Positions 31,541 to 37,335 of a stretch of DNA of 38,872 bases are shown piece by piece (position 1 is the first letter of the stretch; each line of letters begins with the position of its first letter). The notes below the pieces were generated by a model that saw only the letters and a list, made by a program, of their open reading frames with translations, made no database searches and was not told the origin of the DNA. The position numbers and the translations under genes are program-made. The DNA is from a virus, in the IMG/VR virus record IMGVR_UViG_3300032323_001112, positions 1-38,872 of that record, one strand, 5' to 3'.

Positions 31541-31565
31541 CCGGCCACCACCCACCACCATGACC

Positions 31566-31772
31566 TCAACACCTCGTCGACCTTCCCTGCCTCTTCGCCT
31601 CATCAGGCAGTAGGTGTCCACCACAGACCCGAGCCGCTTCTTGATCCCAGTTTGGTATCTGTTCGAACAAGGCTCGACCGGGCGGAGGATCCCAGGGTGT
31701 GCGCTGTGCTGCGCAGCCCGTGAGTAACAGTAGGCTAGCTGCGACCGATGCTAGCAATAACAGCTTTAACAT
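31566..31772 (-). CDS. Small lipoprotein, candidate outer-membrane spanin (Rz1-like)
   Basis: A 68-residue protein with a clear lipoprotein signal: a basic start (MLKL), a hydrophobic core and the lipobox LLTGC (Cys20), giving a mature peptide of 49 residues. After the cysteine comes a proline-rich stretch, TPWDPPPGR. Short, proline-containing lipoproteins of this size are typical of o-spanins, which fuse outer and inner membranes at lysis. Against this, the upstream overlapping gene is not membrane-anchored, so the usual i-spanin partner is missing here. It could instead be an exclusion-type lipoprotein. It is the last gene of the - strand unit starting near 32377. Confidence 0.7.
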   Translation of the reverse strand: MLKLLLLASVAASLLLLTGCAAQRTPWDPPPGRALFEQIPNWDQEAARVCGGHLLPDEAKRQGRSTRC

Positions 31773-31962
31773 CTTCCGTGATCTCCATATGTTGATCCAT
31801 CACTGCTGCGATCATAAGCTGATGTATCACTACAGCATCCTGCTTGTATGCCTGTGGCAGGTTCTGTATCAGCTTGTCTACGTCCTGCTGCGACTCACAG
31901 CTCCAGATCATATCAGCGATCTGATACTGCTGCTTTGATAGTCCGTGTAGCTCAATGCTCAT
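31735..31962 (-). CDS. Small hypothetical protein
   Basis: A 75-residue helical, soluble protein (LSKQQYQIADMIWSC, VDKLIQNLPQAYKQDAVVIHQLMIAAV). I recall similar short proteins with a QxxIxDMxW motif in marine T4-like phages, function unknown. It overlaps the upstream membrane protein gene by four bases and the lipoprotein gene by 38, so all three are translated from one message. Confidence 0.72.
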   Translation of the reverse strand: MSIELHGLSKQQYQIADMIWSCESQQDVDKLIQNLPQAYKQDAVVIHQLMIAAVMDQHMEITEDVKAVIASIGRS

Positions 31963-32183
31963 CCTAGTTCCTTAAGCTTCTTTAATGAGTTGCGGCTTTC
32001 CAGCTTGGCCAGCTCTACATCATATACGAACTTGACTGCATAGCATAAGAACACCACTGACCATGCTATGCCTACTGTGGCTAGACCAAAGTAGTTGATG
32101 GCTACAGTATTGACCACGCCCACTGCTATGGCACTGCCTAAGAACACTGCTACTCTCAGTGCTGCCATTTGTTTAATAGTCAT
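31959..32183 (-). CDS. Small membrane protein (two helices)
   Basis: A 74-residue protein with two predicted transmembrane helices (about 8-28 and 33-53) followed by a basic, charged C-terminal tail (LESRNSLKKLKELG). Size and topology would suit a pinholin, antiholin or a host-envelope modifier, but no family could be recognised. It overlaps the upstream gene by 11 bases and the downstream gene by four. Confidence 0.75.
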   Translation of the reverse strand: MTIKQMAALRVAVFLGSAIAVGVVNTVAINYFGLATVGIAWSVVFLCYAVKFVYDVELAKLESRNSLKKLKELG

Positions 32184-32352
32184 TGCCGCTCTCCCTCTGT
32201 GCCATCAGTGTACCGCAATACATGATGCCCAAGCCTGTGACTGCCACTGCTAGACTGGTCAACAGGTCTGCATCGGTCACGCTGTTCTCTACGCCGCCTA
32301 CACCAAATGCTGTGGTTACCAAGCCCGTAAAGATCATAAATGCTGTTTTCAT
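32173..32352 (-). CDS. Small membrane protein
   Basis: A 59-residue product if started at the ATG at 32352, which has TAGGAG upstream. The 30 codons before it overlap the promoter region and are not expected to be translated. The two hydrophobic segments (FMIFTGLVTTAFGVGGV and LLTSLAVAVTGLGIMYCGTL) look membrane-spanning, with a polar ESGNDY end. First gene of the unit expressed from the promoter at 32384-32414. Confidence 0.72.
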   Translation of the reverse strand: MKTAFMIFTGLVTTAFGVGGVENSVTDADLLTSLAVAVTGLGIMYCGTLMAQRESGNDY

Positions 32353-32383
32353 CGCTGCTCCTAGTTGTTTAATGTATGTGTGT

Positions 32384-32414
32384 ATTATAGCACTGTTGTG
32401 CCCGTGTGTCAACC
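32384..32414 (-). promoter_or_regulatory. Early sigma70 promoter P1
   Basis: Read on the - strand: GGTTGACA, 17-bp spacer, TATAAT (32384-32389). The spacer half next to the -10 (GGCACAACAGTGC) is identical to that of P2, pointing to duplication. It drives the 32352-31566 gene set. Confidence 0.85.
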
Positions 32415-32639
32415 AAAATGACGCACTAGCCCTGTGACGCAAAGGGCGATGGCCACTGCGTTAATGGTCATCTGCGGGTAGTTCTTCACACGCACGGTCC
32501 ACGTGAAAAAGCATATGGCACCTAACAGTCCCATCAGCTGCACAATTGCTGTGTGCTGAGGGAACAGGTTCATCGCTGCATACATGGCCAAGATGAACGC
32601 TGTGCCCATCCATTGAATCGTGTTGTTTAATGTGTTCAT
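32409..32639 (-). CDS. Small membrane protein with leaderless-type start
   Basis: A 76-residue product starting at the ATG at 32639, beginning MNTLNNTIQWMGTAFILAMY. There are two or three hydrophobic helices with a conserved-looking FFTWTVRVKNYPQ turn, somewhat like a small transporter fragment or PnuC-type half. The ATG lies only six bases from a perfect TATAAT, and there is no ribosome site, so the mRNA probably begins at the ATG. An internal Met at codon 11 is the alternative start. The stop TGA lies inside the -35 box of P1. Confidence 0.68.
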   Translation of the reverse strand: MNTLNNTIQWMGTAFILAMYAAMNLFPQHTAIVQLMGLLGAICFFTWTVRVKNYPQMTINAVAIALCVTGLVRHFG

Positions 32640-32645
32640 GTGTGT

Positions 32646-32676
32646 ATTATAGCACTGTTGTGCCAAACTGTCAACC
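32646..32676 (-). promoter_or_regulatory. Early sigma70 promoter P2
   Basis: GGTTGACA, 17-bp spacer, TATAAT (32646-32651). The start codon at 32639 lies six bases past the -10, so transcription is predicted to begin on the ATG. Confidence 0.85.
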
Positions 32677-32781
32677 AAAAATCAAGGTGCCCAGAGCTGC
32701 TGTGCCGATCAACAAGAACTGTGCGATGCCCGTCCAGAACATGAACCAAGTAACAGCGACGATCCCGATCAGCTTCAGCAT
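32671..32781 (-). CDS. 36-residue membrane micro-protein
   Basis: A very short gene with a good ribosome site (AAAGGAG, 6 bases before the ATG). The product begins MLKLIGIVAVTWFMFWTGIA and continues as an almost wholly hydrophobic helix to the end (LGTLIFG), a single membrane anchor. Its stop codon TGA lies within the -35 box (TTGACA) of P2. Promoter P3 is 31 bases upstream. Function unknown. Such peptides in phage early regions may alter membrane enzymes. Confidence 0.72.
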   Translation of the reverse strand: MLKLIGIVAVTWFMFWTGIAQFLLIGTAALGTLIFG

Positions 32782-32811
32782 TTCCAGCTCCTTTTGTTTA
32801 ACTATGACTCT

Positions 32812-32842
32812 AGTATATGATCAATGATCCAATCTGTCAACC
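32812..32842 (-). promoter_or_regulatory. Early sigma70 promoter P3
   Basis: GGTTGACA, 17-bp spacer, TATACT (32812-32817). Followed by a leader with AAAGGAG and the ATG at 32781. Confidence 0.85.
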
Positions 32843-33067
32843 ATTTTTGTTGTTGCAGAATTGCCACATCTTTAGCTCAGCGCCACGCAGGCCCAGCAGG
32901 ACTCCCTCGAAGTCCCGGTAGGAGCAGCAGCCTGCCACGTTCGGATACACTGTGTAGCCATAGACCTCAAGGTCCTTCTTGGCTCTGGTAACAGCAGCCT
33001 TGGCGGGCCCTGGCTTACGATAGTACTTGACTAGGTCACCGTTCTCGCTGTAGGTAACCCAACCCAT
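32837..33067 (-). CDS. Small hypothetical protein
   Basis: A 76-residue product started at the ATG at 33067, which overlaps the upstream stop by one base (TAATG) behind AGAGGTGG. It begins MGWVTYSENGDLVKYYRKPG, then has a basic helix (AKAAVTRAKKDL) and a CCSYRDFEGVLLG segment. No known domain. Its stop TGA lies inside the -35 box of P3, the third such case in a row. Confidence 0.72.
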   Translation of the reverse strand: MGWVTYSENGDLVKYYRKPGPAKAAVTRAKKDLEVYGYTVYPNVAGCCSYRDFEGVLLGLRGAELKMWQFCNNKNG

Positions 33068-33306
33068 TAGGCCACCTCTTTGAAGATCTTGTAGTTGTGA
33101 CGGCTCAACACACGGATAGCCTGCTGTATCTCTTGGGCATTCTTCTCTTCCCAATCCAGCATCTCACGAGCACCCTTGATGGTGTCTTCCTCGTAGCTTT
33201 TGCCACTGAAGAAGTGAGTGTAGACGTAGCACTTGAGGCCCTCGTCATTGAGAGTCATCTGTATCGTGCCGATACCCTTGTAGCTCTGGATTTCGCCTTG
33301 TTTCAT
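33067..33306 (-). CDS. Small hypothetical protein
   Basis: A 79-residue product (start at the ATG at 33306 with AAAGGGAGCGA upstream). It alternates short strands and helices (IGTIQMTLNDEGLKCYVYTHFF, IKGAREMLDWEEKNAQEIQQAI) and ends YKIFKEVA. Not recognised. The gene is the first of a two-gene unit driven by P4. Confidence 0.75.
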   Translation of the reverse strand: MKQGEIQSYKGIGTIQMTLNDEGLKCYVYTHFFSGKSYEEDTIKGAREMLDWEEKNAQEIQQAIRVLSRHNYKIFKEVA

Positions 33307-33336
33307 TGTCGCTCCCTTTTGTGTTACTATGTGTTG

Positions 33337-33367
33337 ATTATACGATCTTTTGGATAACCCGTCAACC
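33337..33367 (-). promoter_or_regulatory. Early sigma70 promoter P4
   Basis: GGTTGACG, 17-bp spacer, TATAAT (33337-33342). One -35 mismatch (G for the last A). Drives the genes at 33306 and 33067. Confidence 0.82.
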
Positions 33368-33380
33368 ACTAGGGTTTCTG

Positions 33381-33764
33381 TTAGCCGTGGCTTTTCTGCA
33401 ACAGATCCTTGCCTTGGTCTACGATCATGCGTATGCCTTTGAAACGTCGGGCGATACCATTGACTAGATCATCCGGGTCTGTGCCCTGACCTAGGAACTC
33501 GTCTGTGTCCGACTTATAGGCATAGATCTGGCCGCCGTGCTGTTCGATCTTGATGTGTATGGTTTCTCGGATGCCCAATTCACGGTCTTCTTCTGAGCGA
33601 TCGTCTGGAACATCGATTCCATTATCTCGAGCCACCTCTCTCAGCTGCTGTTCTGTGATCTTGAGATCTCTCATGATCCTGCGAAAGCTCAAGAGATGGA
33701 TGATTTCGGAGACTTTGTAACCGATGACAAAGCCCAGGGCTAGTAGTACGATGATGTCTATCAT
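33381..33764 (-). CDS. Membrane-anchored small protein
   Basis: A 127-residue protein with a single N-terminal membrane helix (IDIIVLLALGFVIGYKVSEII, with no charged residue in its first 15 positions) and a soluble charged domain after it (RSEEDRELGIRETIHIKIEQHGG, then YAYKSDTDEFLGQG). The domain has strand-helix alternation and may face the cytoplasm. I recall related N-anchored proteins in marine T4-like phages without known function. Third gene of the unit driven by P5. Confidence 0.75.
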   Translation of the reverse strand: MIDIIVLLALGFVIGYKVSEIIHLLSFRRIMRDLKITEQQLREVARDNGIDVPDDRSEEDRELGIRETIHIKIEQHGGQIYAYKSDTDEFLGQGTDPDDLVNGIARRFKGIRMIVDQGKDLLQKSHG

Positions 33765-33772
33765 AATTGTAA

Positions 33773-33994
33773 TTATTCCGCGATTTGATGATCCTTGACC
33801 ATACGGTACAAGGGATCTACGATCTCTATGTGTTCCAGCTCGAAATCACTGGTGGCCCAATCCACCCACTCTTCTGTGAACACTTCCACTTCACCGTTCT
33901 GCAGTTGCTCACGTGCCTGTTCCTCGGTTTCGCATTCGACCACGTAGATCTCTGATACGATGGCGTTGCGCCAAAAGGTAAACTTCTTAGTCAC
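33773..33994 (-). CDS. Small acidic hypothetical protein
   Basis: A 73-residue acidic protein with a strand-helix-strand start (FTFWRNAIVSEIYVVECETEEQAREQL) and an acidic Trp-containing middle (VFTEEWVDWATSDFELEH). The pattern of a strand, an ECETEEQA helix and another strand resembles small phage proteins of the DpnD/PcfM type, but this is not certain. It overlaps the upstream gene by eight bases. Confidence 0.72.
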   Translation of the reverse strand: MTKKFTFWRNAIVSEIYVVECETEEQAREQLQNGEVEVFTEEWVDWATSDFELEHIEIVDPLYRMVKDHQIAE

Positions 33995-34325
33995 AGGCCA
34001 CTGCCTCCAAGGTCAACTGCTTCACAGGGTAAGCGATGCGACCATCATACTCTAGCTGACTCTTCTCAAAGTCAGTGAGGTAGTCATCAGCTTCCACAGA
34101 CCACGTAAGGATGTATTCTTCGTAGTAGTCGCTGACTTCTTCGATCTGACCACGCAGTGCCATGACCAACTCACCGATGTGCTCGGCATTGGGCAACACT
34201 GATCCCAACTGGTAGGCGTAGTCGTTGCCGCCTTTGAACTTCCAATACTGAGGGCACTCGCCTGTGCCGTCCCAATCATGGGCACCGTAGTTTTCACGGA
34301 CTTGCGTTGTGATCATTAGCTTCAT
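33987..34325 (-). CDS. Conserved phage/bacterial hypothetical protein
   Basis: A 112-residue protein starting MKLMITTQVRENYGAHDWDG. This N-terminal block, followed by CPQYWKFKGG, is one I recognise as recurrent in phages and some bacteria, always as unknown. The remainder is acidic (EEVSDYYEEYIL, VEADDYLTDFEKSQLEYDG). The start is supported by TAAGGAGCGA and the P5 promoter. First gene of a three-gene unit. Confidence 0.78.
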   Translation of the reverse strand: MKLMITTQVRENYGAHDWDGTGECPQYWKFKGGNDYAYQLGSVLPNAEHIGELVMALRGQIEEVSDYYEEYILTWSVEADDYLTDFEKSQLEYDGRIAYPVKQLTLEAVACD

Positions 34326-34357
34326 AAGTGTCGCTCCTTATCGTTTACTATACCTAT

Positions 34358-34388
34358 AGTATAGCTCCAAAATGCTGATGTGTCAACC
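34358..34388 (-). promoter_or_regulatory. Early sigma70 promoter P5
   Basis: GGTTGACA, 17-bp spacer, TATACT (34358-34363). It lies directly behind the terminator at 34389-34418, so one unit ends and the next begins within 60 bases. Confidence 0.85.
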
Positions 34389-34418
34389 AAAAAAAAGGTG
34401 TGGCTTTTGGGCCACACC
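34389..34418 (-). terminator. Intrinsic terminator of the 34451 gene
   Basis: On the - strand, GGTGTGGC and GCCACACC (34411-34418 and 34397-34404) form a perfect 8-bp stem with a 6-base loop, followed by eight T (34396-34389). A textbook Rho-independent terminator, abutting promoter P5. Confidence 0.9.
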
Positions 34419-34450
34419 CTAAGGTCACCGCGACCGGGAGCGAATCGGTC

Positions 34451-34756
34451 TTACTCGGCGGTAACAGCTTGAGTGGTATTCCCACTCACAGCGGCCTGCT
34501 TCCCAGCAGGATTCTTTTTCTGCAGATCCTTGATCGCAGCCAATACAGCAGGTTTGCCTGCGCCATAGTTAGTTTCCACGAGATGCTGCGCGATCTCTGC
34601 CTTGGTCATTTCACGTGGGAGATCGATGAGCTCGATGTCTGTGTGACCGTTCTTGATCAGGATCTTTACGCGAGCTGCATCGTTAGCGAAACGAACCTTG
34701 GTCTTACCGTTTTGTGTCGAAATACCTGCGACTGCGAATTTCTTATCTGTAGCCAT
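34451..34756 (-). CDS. Conserved T4-like phage small protein
   Basis: A 101-residue protein starting MATDKKFAVAGISTQNGKTK, followed by VRFANDAARVKILIKNGHTD and a helix LPREMTKAEIAQHLVE. I recall the KFAVAGxST...KVRFAND pattern from conserved hypotheticals of marine T4-like phages. The C-terminus is a Lys/Ala/Thr-rich tail. It is monocistronic, with its own leader of about 60 bases, an AGAGG site and a strong terminator, so it may be made in quantity early. Confidence 0.78.
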   Translation of the reverse strand: MATDKKFAVAGISTQNGKTKVRFANDAARVKILIKNGHTDIELIDLPREMTKAEIAQHLVETNYGAGKPAVLAAIKDLQKKNPAGKQAAVSGNTTQAVTAE

Positions 34757-34820
34757 TTTATTTGCCTCTTAAGTTAAAAAAACATTTGCCTTTGTGTCTG
34801 CCGTTATTGGCATTATCATT

Positions 34821-34852
34821 ATATTAACACCAATCAACGTACTCTGTCAACC
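34821..34852 (-). promoter_or_regulatory. Early sigma70 promoter P6 (weaker -10)
   Basis: GGTTGACA as in the others, but the best -10 is TAATAT (34821-34826) at 18 bp. An exact TATAAT (34818-34823) would need a 21-bp spacer. It is the only member of the twelve with irregular spacing. It serves the gene at 34756. Confidence 0.6.
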
Positions 34853-34854
34853 AA

Positions 34855-35034
34855 TCATTTTACCAAAATAGTCTGTATCGATACAGCCTCCTTTTCATCT
34901 AGAGCTTGGATGAATTCATCATCGTAGACCAGATCCTGCATGGCCAGATCGATCAGCTCTTCTACTCTGTCGAGATCTGGCTCTCCAGCACCCTGGCACT
35001 CAACAACAAACTGAAAGTTATAGATTCTCGGCAT
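34855..35034 (-). CDS. 59-residue acidic protein
   Basis: A short gene whose ATG at 35034 lies 17 bases inside the end of the upstream gene. The product begins MPRIYNFQFVVECQGAGEPD and continues as an acidic helix pair (LDRVEELIDLAMQDLVYDDEFIQALDE), ending ILVK. Not recognised. Translational coupling with two upstream genes is likely. Confidence 0.68.
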   Translation of the reverse strand: MPRIYNFQFVVECQGAGEPDLDRVEELIDLAMQDLVYDDEFIQALDEKEAVSIQTILVK

Positions 35035-35311
35035 TGTCCCAAAACTCTTTCTTCAATGTAAACATGGTGTAGGCTTCGTCTTTCAAGTATATACTACTCT
35101 TCTCTGAATCCCAAGCCCATTTTGGCTGAGCACCGTCGAAGTAGTTAGCTCTGGCTAGGTTCTGTTCTGCACTAGGCCCAAACTGCGACCATAGCCAGTT
35201 GCGGACTCGGATCCATTGCCGAGTCCTATAGTCCTGGCTACCGTAGAACTCAACCCTATGACTAAAATAGCCATAGCCGTTGTAGTTGCGGTTGAGTTTG
35301 ACTACATTCAC
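35018..35311 (-). CDS. Small hypothetical protein with GTG start
   Basis: I start it at the GTG at 35311, which overlaps the upstream stop in a GTGA junction and has GGAG 12 bases before it. A TTG 15 codons upstream is the alternative. The product is about 97 residues: NRNYNGYGYFSHRVEFYGSQ, RVRNWLWSQFGPSAEQNL, then KWAWDSEKSSIYLKDEAYTMFTL. Rich in Trp and Tyr. Function unknown. It appears tied in translation to the api92-like protein before it. Confidence 0.68.
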   Translation of the reverse strand: MNVVKLNRNYNGYGYFSHRVEFYGSQDYRTRQWIRVRNWLWSQFGPSAEQNLARANYFDGAQPKWAWDSEKSSIYLKDEAYTMFTLKKEFWDNAENL

Positions 35312-35928
35312 AGCGTCTTCAACTCCGAGGTTTTCTCTACTCCGTCTTTGACCCAAGCAGTGAGCTCTTCTTCTTCCATGGCTTGATATTCACGGATGCA
35401 TTCAGAGATACCAAAGCATTCATCTAGATCTGGGTGCTCACTCTCGATCTCATCGGCACTCATGCCTTCTAGATTGATTTCTTCATCACAGCCATCTTTA
35501 TAGACGCCAGCAAAGCACATGCCTGATTCATAATACATCGCTTCAACACGGAAGCCTAGAGCCTCTAACTTAGCATAAGCCCCAGTTGGAGGTGCCCATG
35601 CACTGTCGAAACTTGTGTGTAGCATCCGGCCTTCTGGGTGGATGTCGCTGGCACCTTGCTCGCCTACATCCCATTTGGTTCCCCACTCGCCCACGCAGTA
35701 GTCATACCAGTTGCCATAGCCGTAGACTTCTAGATTGCGTTGTGTGTCTGCTTCCAGTTTAGCCTGCTCTACGGGATCACCTACGCTTCCCGCAACGATC
35801 ATAAGATCTTTAGGCACTGGACAGAATTCATTCAAGAACTCTCCACGCTCGAGTGCATCGTAGGCACGCTTGATCATTGCAGGATCATCATGTTCTAAGA
35901 CTAGATTGTTATTGCACCAATTCGGCAT
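35308..35928 (-). CDS. Api92/DUF1281-like ferredoxin-fold protein
   Basis: A 206-residue protein with the hallmark start MPNWCNNNLVL and the central YCVGEWGTKWDVGEQG block, typical of the Api92-like family (DUF1281) found in many phages and plasmids, function unknown. FDSAWAPPTGAYAKL (about 107-121) is another family feature. The C-terminal part is acidic. A strong TTAAGGAGCGA site precedes the ATG and overlaps the stop of the micro-membrane gene, so both come from promoter P7. Confidence 0.82.
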   Translation of the reverse strand: MPNWCNNNLVLEHDDPAMIKRAYDALERGEFLNEFCPVPKDLMIVAGSVGDPVEQAKLEADTQRNLEVYGYGNWYDYCVGEWGTKWDVGEQGASDIHPEGRMLHTSFDSAWAPPTGAYAKLEALGFRVEAMYYESGMCFAGVYKDGCDEEINLEGMSADEIESEHPDLDECFGISECIREYQAMEEEELTAWVKDGVEKTSELKTL

Positions 35929-35937
35929 ATTCGCTCC

Positions 35938-36048
35938 TTAAAGGTTAATCAAACCATCGATGAACACAGCCATCGCCAACACTAGGATACCAACTTGGAC
36001 TGCACGAAGCAGAATGTAAGTAATCAAATCAGCAATACTGTTGTTCAT
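35938..36048 (-). CDS. 36-residue membrane micro-protein with leaderless-type start
   Basis: A short gene whose ATG lies only five bases past a perfect TATAAT (P7) with no ribosome site. The product begins MNNSIADLITYILLRAVQVG and continues as a hydrophobic helix (ILVLAMAVFIDGLINL), a single-span membrane peptide. The TAA stop overlaps the ribosome site of the following api92-like gene. Leaderless translation is predicted. Confidence 0.68.
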   Translation of the reverse strand: MNNSIADLITYILLRAVQVGILVLAMAVFIDGLINL

Positions 36049-36053
36049 AATGT

Positions 36054-36084
36054 ATTATACAATCAACGACTCAAAATGTCAACC
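36054..36084 (-). promoter_or_regulatory. Early sigma70 promoter P7
   Basis: GGTTGACA, 17-bp spacer, TATAAT (36054-36059). The -35 and most of the spacer lie inside the 36063 gene, and the ATG of the next gene is five bases past the -10. Confidence 0.85.
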
Positions 36085-36263
36085 AAACGATTCACTTCCA
36101 TCCGATCGTTGACCTTTTCCACAAACTCTTCTTCGAGCTTGTCTGCAGATTTAGTAAAGATCTGCCCAATGGTCCGCTCGATCTTGATGCGTTCCACCAG
36201 CGTCCTAGGTTCTTCCAGAGCCTTCATAGCTCGTTGGATGTATTCGAACTCTTGTGGGGTCAT
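36063..36263 (-). CDS. Small helical protein
   Basis: A 66-residue charged, helical protein (MTPQEFEYIQRAMKALEEPR, then RIKIERTIGQIFTKSADKLEEEFVEKV). The last codons (encoding NRLVDILSR) run through the -35 element of P7, where GGTTGAC encodes Val-Asp. It overlaps the upstream gene by four bases. Function unknown. A coiled-coil or DNA-binding helix pair is possible. Confidence 0.7.
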   Translation of the reverse strand: MTPQEFEYIQRAMKALEEPRTLVERIKIERTIGQIFTKSADKLEEEFVEKVNDRMEVNRLVDILSR

Positions 36264-36478
36264 ACCGCATCCTTAACTTCTTCGACTGTGACCAAGTAGC
36301 CTACACCGTTGATCTCTAGGTTGATGGTCTTTTTGGTTGACCGGAAGGCACCCTGTTCATCTAGGTCCCAGTTGATCTTACCAACACCTTCAATCTGGAC
36401 CGGTTCACGATAGTCCATCATGGACGCCATAAGTGCTTTCTTAATACGATCAGCAATAAAATCACAGTATCTTAACAT
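36260..36478 (-). CDS. Small hypothetical protein
   Basis: A 72-residue protein with an N-terminal helix (LRYCDFIADRIKKALMAS), then beta strands (VQIEGVGKINWDLDEQG, INLEINGVGYLVTVEEV). The start has AAGGAGAGCGA upstream and is the first gene of the P8 unit. Unrecognised. Confidence 0.72.
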   Translation of the reverse strand: MLRYCDFIADRIKKALMASMMDYREPVQIEGVGKINWDLDEQGAFRSTKKTINLEINGVGYLVTVEEVKDAV

Positions 36479-36503
36479 TGTTCGCTCTCCTTAGTATGTG
36501 TAT

Positions 36504-36534
36504 ATTATAACACCACTAAGCCAATCTGTCAACC
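36504..36534 (-). promoter_or_regulatory. Early sigma70 promoter P8
   Basis: GGTTGACA, 17-bp spacer, TATAAT (36504-36509). The spacer begins GATTGG, shared with P3 and P12. It drives the genes at 36478 and 36263. Confidence 0.85.
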
Positions 36535-36542
36535 AAAATGTC

Positions 36543-36560
36543 TGTGGCTTTTATGCCACA
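36543..36560 (-). terminator. Hairpin with TGTGGC/GCCACA stem at the end of the 36551 gene
   Basis: A 6-bp perfect stem with a 6-base loop overlaps the stop codon of the 36551 gene. Only four T follow at a distance, so it is a weak terminator or an RNA-end hairpin. The stem sequence recurs at 34397-34418 and 38541-38556. Confidence 0.5.
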
Positions 36561-36664
36561 AAGCCCCAGTAGGCAATCAGCACTACAGCATAGATGGCCA
36601 AGGCAGGCAGGATCTGATCAAACATATCGCGCCACACCCATGATATATATTCTTGCTCGTTCAT
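36551..36664 (-). CDS. 37-residue membrane micro-protein
   Basis: A short gene overlapping the SWIM protein's stop by four bases. The product begins MNEQEYISWVWRDMFDQILP and then forms one hydrophobic helix (ALAIYAVVLIAYWGFVA), an N-in or N-out single-span peptide. One of several such peptides in this early region. Function unknown. Confidence 0.7.
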   Translation of the reverse strand: MNEQEYISWVWRDMFDQILPALAIYAVVLIAYWGFVA

Positions 36665-37002
36665 ACGATCTCCTTTGTGTGTTTACAGTTGCCACGGAAA
36701 GTGAATCCAGGGCAAGTACAGGTCTTAGCCTCGGTATCCACGAAGTAGCTGTTGCCCTTGGACCCCTTAACCTCCACAATTAAATTCTCTGAATTAATTG
36801 CCGGGGTCTCGAATGGGTTAGGCTCCAGCTTCTCAAACTTACGACCCCTGCGATCGATCTTGATCTTTCCTGACAGCACACGGATCTCTGCAGTGCCCCA
36901 AGGGCGGTAAGCAACGATCTTATCACCATCTAGCAGGTAGTCGTGATTGGGAGTGCGGTAGCTCACACCAGTCCACTCAGTGACTTCACGCAAGGCTTCC
37001 AT
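36661..37002 (-). CDS. Small protein with C-terminal SWIM-type zinc finger
   Basis: A 113-residue protein. The C-terminus carries a SWIM finger, CTCPGFTFRGNCKH (CxC...CxH), a zinc-binding motif used for DNA or protein contacts in SWI2/SNF2, plant and bacterial proteins. The N-terminal two thirds is a beta-rich domain containing RTPNHDYLLDGDKIVAYRP and IKIDRRGRKFEKLEP. The start overlaps the upstream stop (TAATG). As an early-region protein it may bind DNA or host proteins. That is inference. Confidence 0.82.
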   Translation of the reverse strand: MEALREVTEWTGVSYRTPNHDYLLDGDKIVAYRPWGTAEIRVLSGKIKIDRRGRKFEKLEPNPFETPAINSENLIVEVKGSKGNSYFVDTEAKTCTCPGFTFRGNCKHTKEIV

Positions 37003-37271
37003 TAACGGTAGTCCTTCTTGTCGCCATAGCGTTCGTTGTATTCGTAGCCAGCGTAGTATTCCTTGATCTCGTCTATGCTCAACCCTTGGTCAACACGCGG
37101 ACCTGAATCGCCACCAACACCACCATAGTGCGGACCACGTGGACGACCGTAGTAGGAATCGGCACTGCCTCGATCATAGAGGCTACCATGATTCTTGCGG
37201 ATGAACTGCCAACCACGCAGTGCTCGCACCACCTGCTTCTGCTCGTCCTCGGTCATGATATGTAGATACAT
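37002..37271 (-). CDS. Small Gly/Tyr/Arg-rich protein
   Basis: I start it at the ATG at 37271 (89 residues), which has an AATAAGGAGCGA site. The 43 codons upstream cross promoter P9 and are not expected to be translated. The N-terminus MYLHIMTEDEQKQVVRALRG is helical. The middle is low-complexity (DRGSADSYYGRPRGPHYGGV), resembling disordered RNA- or protein-binding segments, and the C-terminus is acidic and aromatic. Function unknown. Confidence 0.72.
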   Translation of the reverse strand: MYLHIMTEDEQKQVVRALRGWQFIRKNHGSLYDRGSADSYYGRPRGPHYGGVGGDSGPRVDQGLSIDEIKEYYAGYEYNERYGDKKDYR

Positions 37272-37301
37272 CTTTCGCTCCTTATTTCTTACTATGCTTC
37301 T

Positions 37302-37332
37302 ATTATAGCGCCAGTCGTCCAAAGTGTCAACC
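37302..37332 (-). promoter_or_regulatory. Early sigma70 promoter P9
   Basis: GGTTGACA, 17-bp spacer, TATAAT (37302-37307). It drives the 37271-36551 unit (three genes). Confidence 0.85.
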
Positions 37333-37335
37333 AAA

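Noticed and set aside
34400-34777. A 125-codon + strand frame opposite the 34451 gene
   Set aside because: It crosses a terminator and the well-supported - strand gene, has no ribosome site, and all other genes in the region are on the - strand with their own promoters.
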